A stretch of 64,000 bases of DNA from Bacillota bacterium. GTDB lineage: Bacteria; Bacillota; Sulfobacillia; JAIMAT01. Both the position numbers and the translations under genes were made by a program. Location: assembly GCA_029961055.1 (NCBI GenBank), contig JASBVM010000005.1:1-64000 (forward strand), read 5' to 3'. Shown here in pieces: positions 57,943 to 64,000 of the stretch (position 1 is the first letter of the stretch; each line of letters opens with the position of its first letter). The notes under the pieces are model-generated. The model searched no databases, had not been told where the DNA came from, and saw only the letters and a list, made by a program, of their open reading frames with translations.

Positions 57943-59367
57943 TCCTCGACCGCATCGTGGAGGCGAAGCGGCGGGAGCTGGAGGCGGCCGGCCCGCGCCA
58001 GGCCGCGGCCGGGGTGGAACGGCCGCAGGGCCGGCCGCCGCTCTCGCTGGAGAGGGCGCTGAGGAAGAGGGCACGGGCGGGGCGGCTCGGGCTGATCGCC
58101 GAGTGCAAGCGCCGCTCGCCCTCGGCCGGCGAGATCGGCGCCATCCCGGAGCCCGCGCTGCTGGCGCGCCGCTACCAGGCAGGCGGCGCCGCCGCCATCT
58201 CTGTCCTGACCGACCGTTCCTTCTTCGGCGGCCAGCCGGGCGACCTGCCCGCGGTGCGGGAGGCCGTCGAGCTGCCCGTGCTGCGCAAGGACTTCCTGAT
58301 CGACGTACGGCAGGTCGACGAGAGCGTGGAGCTGGGTGCCGACGCCGTGCTGGTGATCGCCCGCCTCTTCCGGGAGCGGGAGCGGCTGGCCGCCATGCTG
58401 GAGGAGGTGGAACGGGCCGGGCTGGAGGCGCTGGTGGAGGTGGACGACGAGGAGGAAGCGGCCCAGGTGGCCCGCCTGGGCGCGCGCCTGATCGGCGTCA
58501 ACAACCGCGATCTCGCCACCTTCCGCGTCGAGGTGGAGCGGGCGGTGCGGGTGGCGCGCTCGCTGCGCGACCCGGGGGCCGCGTGGCCGCCGGGCGTGGT
58601 GGTGGTGGCGGAGAGCGGCTACCGGGAGCCCGCGCAGGTGCGGCCCGCGGCGCAGGCGGGGGTCGATGCCGTCCTGGTGGGCGAGGCGCTCGTCCGGGCA
58701 GAGGAGCCGGAGCGGCTGGCCGCCGGCTTCGCCGCGGTGGAGCGGCCCGGGGCGGGCGGCCGCCGGGGCCGGACCGAGGTGAAGATCTGCGGCCTGGACA
58801 GCCGGGAGGCGACGCGGGCGGCGGTGAAGGCCGGCGCGGACGCCGTGGGCTGGATCCTCCTGGAGGGGCGGCGGCGGAGCGTCCGGCCGGAGCAGGTGGC
58901 CGTCTGGGCGCGGGAGGTTCCGCCGGAGGTGCTGCGCGTCGGCGTCTTCGCCGGGCAGTCCCCGGACGAGGTGGCCGCCGTGGCGCGACGCTGCCGGCTG
59001 GACGCGGTCCAGCTGCACGGCGGCGAGGACGAGGCCTACGTCGAGCGGCTGCGGGCACTCCTTCCCGACGCGGAGGTGATCCGCGCGGTCGCCGCGCCAG
59101 AACGGGCGGTGGGGGAGGCGGACGTCTGGCTCCTGGACCCGGGCGCAGGAGGCGGCGGGCGGCCGGCCTCCGCCGAGAGCGCCGAGGGCTTCCGCCGGCG
59201 GGGCGGGCGCTGGTGGCTGGCAGGCGGCCTCGATCCGGCCAACGTGGCCGGCCTGCTCGAGCGGTACCGGCCCGGCGGGGTCGACGTCTCCTCGGGCGTC
59301 GAGACGGGCGGCAGGAAGGATCCCGCCCGCATCCAGGCCTTCGTGGCCGCGGTTCGGAGGTGGGAAC

Positions 59368-59390
<23 letters not shown>
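57939..59390 (+). CDS. trpCF: Fused indole-3-glycerol-phosphate synthase / phosphoribosylanthranilate isomerase
   Basis: A 483-residue fusion of two TIM barrels. TrpC (about 1-262) shows [13 protein letters not shown] with catalytic Lys57, [16 protein letters not shown] and VVAESGY. TrpF (about 267-483) shows VKICGL with the catalytic Cys, [26 protein letters not shown] and GVDVSSGVE. The isomerase and synthase act consecutively on the product of TrpD. The fusion order matches enterobacterial TrpC(F); separate genes are the usual arrangement in Firmicutes. The 3' end overlaps trpB by 23 bases. Confidence 0.94.
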
Positions 59391-60584
<1,194 letters not shown>

Positions 60585-60588
<4 letters not shown>

Positions 60589-61424
60589 GCCTGGGAGCGG
60601 AGAGCAGGGGCGGCGCGGAGCCCTCCGGAGCCCTCCGCATCGCCGATACGCTTCGCCGGCGACGGCGCCAGGGCACGGTCCCGCTCATCGCCTATGTCAT
60701 GTACGGCGATCCGGACCCCCGGCGCTGGATGGCCGCGGCGTTGGGCGCGCTGGACGGAGGGGCCGCGGTACTGGAGCTGGGCCTTCCCTTCTCCGACCCG
60801 CTGGCCGACGGACCGGTCATCCAGGCGGCCGGGCAGCGGGCGTTGGCCGCCGGCGCCCGTCCCTCCCGGGTCTTCGAGGCGCTGCGGGAGCTTCTCCGCA
60901 GCCGGCCGGGAGCGGTGGTCTGCCTGATGAGCTACTTCAACCCGGTGCTGGCCTACGGCCCGGAGCGGTGGCTGGAGCAGGCGGCAGAGGCGGGGGCCGC
61001 CGGGGTGATCCTCCCCGACCTCCCTCCCGAGGAGGCGGGGGAGCTGCCCGCACGGGCGCGCCAGCTGGGCCTGGCCTGGATCCCCTTCGTCGCCCCCACC
61101 GGCACCGAGGCGCGCCTCCGCGCCGCCCTCTCCGCCGGCACGGGCTTCGTCTATGGCGTGGCGCTGACGGGGGTGACCGGCTCGTCGGCCGGCGTCGACC
61201 CCCGGGTCCCGGCTCTGGTCGGCCGTATCCGGGCGCTCTCTCCCTGGCCGGTGGCCGTCGGCTTCGGGATCTCCACGGCCGCCGACCTGCGCTCCGTGGG
61301 CCAGGTGGCCGACGCCGTGGTGGTGGGCTCGGCTCTGGTCCGGCGCGTGGCAGAGGGAGGAAGCTCCACCGAGATCGGCGAACGGGTCCGTCGAGAGGTG
61401 GTACGGCTGCTGGGTGCTTCCTAG
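60585..61424 (+). CDS. trpA: Tryptophan synthase alpha chain
   Basis: TrpA cleaves indole-3-glycerol phosphate to indole, which passes through a tunnel to TrpB. Catalytic Glu64 is in [12 protein letters not shown] and Asp75 in PLADGPVIQ. The loop [10 protein letters not shown] and GFGISTAAD bind phosphate. Length is 279 residues with a slightly longer N-terminus (about 15 residues). ATG at 60585 overlaps the trpB stop (ATGA). It is the last gene of the operon. Confidence 0.95.
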
Positions 61425-61479
61425 GCGCGCCGCGGGGCGCCAGGGGAGCCGGAGAGGCTTCGAGAGGGGAGGCGGCGGA

Positions 61480-62034
61480 TTGGTCTCGCGCCAGGAGGCG
61501 CTCGCCCTGCTCTACGAGTTCACACAGAGCCCCAACCTGAGGAAGCATGCCCTGGCGGTGGAGGCGGCGATGCGCGCCTACGCCCGCCGCTTCGGCGAGG
61601 ACGAGGAGCGCTGGGGCCTGGCCGGGCTGATGCACGACTTCGACTACGAGCGCTGGCCCGACCCGCCGGACCACCCCCTGCGCGGGGCGGCCATCCTGGA
61701 GGAGCGCGGCTACCCGCCGGACGTGGTCCACGCCATCCGCGCGCATGCGGACTACACGGGCGTGCCGCGGGAGAGCCGGATGGACAAGGCGCTCTTCGCC
61801 TGTGACGAGCTCGCCGGTTTCATCGTCGCCGTCGGTCTGGTCCACCATAACCTCGCCACCGTCACCGTCTCCTCGGTGCGGAAGAAGTTGAAGGACAAGG
61901 CCTTCGCCCGGAATGTAAGCCGCGCCGACATCGAACGTGGCGCCGCCGACCTGGGGGTGCCGCTGGAGGAGCACATCGCCGTGGTGCTGGAGGCCCTGCA
62001 GGAGATCGCCGGCGAGCTGGAGCTGACCGGCTGA
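61480..62034 (+). CDS. HD-domain protein (HDIG type)
   Basis: A 184-residue HD-superfamily protein, probably a metal-dependent phosphohydrolase. Motifs are NLRKHALAVEAAM (first His), GLAGLMHDFDYERWP (His-Asp), HPLRGAAILEERGYPP and the distal Asp in KALFACDELAGFI. This short form is widespread in Firmicutes and its substrate is not known. TTG at 61480 is supported by GAGGGGAGGCGG; ATG at 61414 would overlap the trpA end. It follows trpA by 55 bases and could be read from the same transcript. Confidence 0.85.
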   Translation: MVSRQEALALLYEFTQSPNLRKHALAVEAAMRAYARRFGEDEERWGLAGLMHDFDYERWPDPPDHPLRGAAILEERGYPPDVVHAIRAHADYTGVPRESRMDKALFACDELAGFIVAVGLVHHNLATVTVSSVRKKLKDKAFARNVSRADIERGAADLGVPLEEHIAVVLEALQEIAGELELTG

Positions 62035-62120
62035 AGCCTGGCAAAGTTTTCGGGTTGTGACGCCCCCCGCTCGACACTAGCCTCCAGGTTGGACCGTCGG
62101 AGCCGGGAGGCGTTGTCGAG

Positions 62121-63179
62121 TTGGCCGCGAGAGGGTTTCCGCTGCGCCGGGCCGCCCCTTGGCAGGGCGGCTTCGGCGTGGATTTGGGCAGCGCCAACGT
62201 GCGGCTGGTGGACGGTGGCGGCCGGCGTCTGGCGGAGGCGTCGGTGCTGGCCGTCCGGCGCGCGGATCCGAAGCGGGTGGTCGCCTGCGGGGACGAGGCG
62301 CGCCGCATGGAAGGGAGGGCGCCCACCGGGCTGGAGCTGGTCCATCCCATCCACAGGGGGGCCATCGCCGACTACGACGCCGCGGAAGCGCTGCTCCGCC
62401 GGCTCCTGACCGCGCTGGGCGCCGGCCGGAGCCGCTTCCGCCGGGCACGGCCGGTCCTGGTGGCGGCCCGGTGGCAGCAGAGCCAGGTGGACGAGCGCGC
62501 CATCGAACAGGCGCTGGCCAACGCGGGCGCGGGGCAGGTCCACTTCCTGGCGGCGCCGCTGCTGGCGGCGGCCGGGCTGGGGCTGGAGGTCCGAGCGCCC
62601 CGCGGGCGGCTGATCGTCGACATCGGCGCGGAGGAGAGCTCGGCCGCCGTGGTGACGGCGGGCGGCATCGCCCGGGCGGGCCGCTGGGCGGTGGGCGGCG
62701 CGGCGATGGACGAGGCGCTCGTCCGCTGGTTCCGCCAGCAGCACGGGCTCGTGATCGGCAGGCCCACGGCGGAGGGGTTGAAGAAGGCCGCGGCTGCCCC
62801 GGGGGCCGCGCCGGCGGGGGAGCAGGTGAGCGTGGCAGGTGTCCGCCTCGGCGACGGCCTGCCGGCGGTGGTCACGGTTCCTGCCGCGGAGCTGACCGAG
62901 CCGCTGCTCCCGGTCCTGGACGAGCTGGCGGAGAACGTCGCGCGGCTTCTGGGGGAGACGCCGCCCGAGCTCCTGGCCGACGTCTGGGAGGACGGCGGCC
63001 ACCTGGTGGGCGGGGTGGCCCTGATGCGGGGCCTGGCGGATCACATGGGCAGGAGGATGCAGCTGCGCATGCTGCCGGCCGAGAACGCACCCGAGGCGGT
63101 GGCCGACGGGTTGCAGGCGGTCCTGCGCGGCAGCTGGCCCGCGCAGGGCTCCGGGAGCGTCGCCTACAGGACGGCCTGA
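62121..63179 (+). CDS. MreB/Mbl-like actin homolog
   Basis: A 352-residue actin-fold protein. Phosphate 1 is GVDLGSANVRLV, GRAPTGLELVHPIHRGAIADYDAAEALL matches the MreB region, phosphate 2 is LIVDIGAEESSAAVVTAGG and the adenosine motif GGVALMRGLADHMG is present. These are the usual MreB/Mbl positions, though several residues (AEES, GAIADYD) are divergent, so it may be a specialised paralog. TTG at 62121 has GGGAGG upstream. It probably helps place wall synthesis in the rod or in the forespore. The 3' end overlaps a convergent gene by 16 bases. Confidence 0.8.
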   Translation: MAARGFPLRRAAPWQGGFGVDLGSANVRLVDGGGRRLAEASVLAVRRADPKRVVACGDEARRMEGRAPTGLELVHPIHRGAIADYDAAEALLRRLLTALGAGRSRFRRARPVLVAARWQQSQVDERAIEQALANAGAGQVHFLAAPLLAAAGLGLEVRAPRGRLIVDIGAEESSAAVVTAGGIARAGRWAVGGAAMDEALVRWFRQQHGLVIGRPTAEGLKKAAAAPGAAPAGEQVSVAGVRLGDGLPAVVTVPAAELTEPLLPVLDELAENVARLLGETPPELLADVWEDGGHLVGGVALMRGLADHMGRRMQLRMLPAENAPEAVADGLQAVLRGSWPAQGSGSVAYRTA

Positions 63180-63487
63180 GCCGCCCCGCGGCTGGCCAGG
63201 CAGTAGAGCGCCCCGCCGTCGCGGATGACGCGCACGGTCACGCCCGGGGCCTCGAAGTAGTAGAAGGCGGCCAGGCGGCTCCGCCCGCCGCCGGCCGGGC
63301 GGGGATGGAGGTGCCCGTCCAGGACGTGGACCGGCTCGCCCATGCGGGGGAACCGCCGGTTCTCCTGGGCGCTCTCCAGCTCGACCGCCTCGGGCCAGAC
63401 CGCCAACCGCAGGACGCCGGGGAGCGCGAGCAGCTCCTCGCCCGTGGAGAGTGGCGCCAAGCCCGCCTGCGCCGTCGATCGGATCAA
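63164..63487 (-). CDS. Small protein of unknown function
   Basis: I do not recognise this 107-residue protein. Its middle (LALPGVLRLAVWPEAVELESAQENRRFPRMGEPVHVLDGHLHP) and C-terminus (AAFYYFEAPGVTVRVIRDGGALYCLASRG) look like beta-strands of a compact domain. TTG at 63487 is chosen because GAGGAGG precedes it at a good distance; a reading to 63622 would cross the divergent promoter region. Its end overlaps the MreB-like gene tail-to-tail. It is transcribed divergently from the YitT-family gene. Confidence 0.5.
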   Translation of the reverse strand: MIRSTAQAGLAPLSTGEELLALPGVLRLAVWPEAVELESAQENRRFPRMGEPVHVLDGHLHPRPAGGGRSRLAAFYYFEAPGVTVRVIRDGGALYCLASRGAAQAVL

Positions 63488-63615
63488 GCGACCTGCCTCC
63501 TCGCGCCCGCCGCCCCTCGCCGGATCGGCAAGGGAGCCGCTTTTCACCCCGATTTCGACAGCGTAGGGTAGATTCCTGGCGAGGAAGCGAGGGGGAGAGT
63601 CCGATCCGTCGTCTC

Positions 63616-64000
63616 GTGGCAAAGCTCGTCGACGCCGGCTGGAGCCGGGCGCTGCTGATCACGCTGGGCACCGGTCTGATCGCGCTGGGCGTCAACCTCT
63701 TCCAGGTACCCTTCCGCATCGTGGACGGCGGCGTCAGCGGTGTCGGCGTCATCCTCCTCCACACCCTGGGCGTGCCGGTCAGCGTCACCATCGTGCTCCT
63801 CAACCTGCCCATCCTGGCCCTGGGGCTGCGCGCCCACGGCCACCGGTTCATCGCCCGGACCTTCTTGGGCATCGCTACGCTCGCGGGCTGGGTCCAGCTC
63901 ACCTCCGGCCTTCCCACCGTCACCCACGATCCGCTCCTGGCCTCGCTCTACGCCGGCGTGCTCAGCGGCCTCGGCACCGGCCTGGTGCTCGGGGCGGGTG
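63616..64000 (+). CDS. YitT family membrane protein (3' end outside window)
   Basis: The first 128 codons of a YitT/DUF161 protein. Visible are helix 1 (ALLITLGTGLIALGVNLFQVPFRIVDGGVSGVGVILLHTLGVPVSVTIVLLNLPILALGLRAHG), the family's characteristic opening, and helices 2-4 (FLGIATLAGWVQLT, PLLASLYAGVLSGLGTGLVLG). A C-terminal DUF2179 domain is expected beyond the window. GTG at 63616 lies behind GGGGGAGAG at a longish distance. TAGATT at 63569-63574 may be a -10 element. YitT proteins are multi-copy in spore formers; function is not established. Confidence 0.85.
   Translation, partial: MAKLVDAGWSRALLITLGTGLIALGVNLFQVPFRIVDGGVSGVGVILLHTLGVPVSVTIVLLNLPILALGLRAHGHRFIARTFLGIATLAGWVQLTSGLPTVTHDPLLASLYAGVLSGLGTGLVLGAG

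Overview
The window reads as chromosome from a very G+C-rich, endospore-forming, aerobic member of the Firmicutes/Bacillota. I base this on spore genes (spoIIE, a spoVB-like flippase, a pdaB-like deacetylase, an alpha/beta small acid-soluble spore protein, spoVT), a tRNA-Trp-type T-box leader, the YfmF/YfmH pair, IreB and YitT, together with frequent GTG/TTG starts and GGAGG-type ribosome sites. High-G+C lineages such as Thermaerobacter, Symbiobacterium or Limnochordia relatives would fit, but I cannot assign a genus. I saw no rRNA, tRNA, CRISPR array, insertion sequence or intact phage, so this looks like core chromosome rather than an island.

Layout. 1-8.5 kb: tail of a Clp-type AAA+ ATPase, fabF, a small ferritin-like protein, spoIIE, tilS, ftsH. 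8.5-16.6 kb: a caa3-type cytochrome oxidase operon (subunit II with a fused cytochrome c, then I, III, IV, heme O synthase, a DUF420 protein), an MFS exporter and heme A synthase. 16.7-22.1 kb: a tightly overlapping operon of CCA-adding enzyme, YfmF, YfmH and histidine ammonia-lyase. 22.2-30.3 kb: a membrane-anchored unknown, a 2-hydroxyacid dehydrogenase, leucyl aminopeptidase, enoyl-CoA hydratase, a DUF3048 lipoprotein, a convergent spoVB-like gene, a coiled-coil unknown and speD with a long leader. 30.5-38.8 kb: DUF1405 protein, PduO-type adenosyltransferase, PdaB-like deacetylase, class V aminotransferase plus serA (serine biosynthesis), MazG, an unknown, a frame-disrupted subtilisin-like protease and a branched-chain aminotransferase.

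38.9-43.7 kb: spore genes ssp and spoVT with similar sigma-G-like promoters, ireB between them, a degenerate tyrosine-recombinase-like gene, a DUF421 membrane protein, tatC and a SufR-like four-cysteine regulator. 43.8-51.9 kb: a secreted PKD-like protein, a thioredoxin-fold DUF255-like protein without its cysteines, yraN, a csoR-YHS copper pair (the YHS gene is only 57 codons), an unknown, and a System I cytochrome c maturation set (ccmE with a CxxxY motif, an unknown membrane-anchored protein, ccmA, ccmB, ccmC, ccmD). ccmF, ccmG and ccmH are not here. 52-56.5 kb: malate dehydrogenase, malic enzyme and succinyl-CoA synthetase. 56.5-61.4 kb: a trp operon (trpD, fused trpC-trpF, trpB, trpA) behind a T-box. 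61.5-64 kb: an HD-domain protein, an MreB-like protein, a small unknown and the start of a YitT-family gene.

The strongest candidate for something unusual is the trp leader. One Stem I with a UGG specifier is followed by two successive T-box antiterminator/terminator modules, each ending in a T-run. Other points of interest are the spoIIE promoter with a 21-base spacer, the shared GATACTA element at two spore genes, the CxxxY CcmE cluster with its unknown partner, and the broken subtilase frame. Respiration genes (caa3 oxidase, heme A synthesis, cytochrome c maturation) and copper-handling genes (CsoR, YHS) recur across the window and plausibly serve one respiratory chain.
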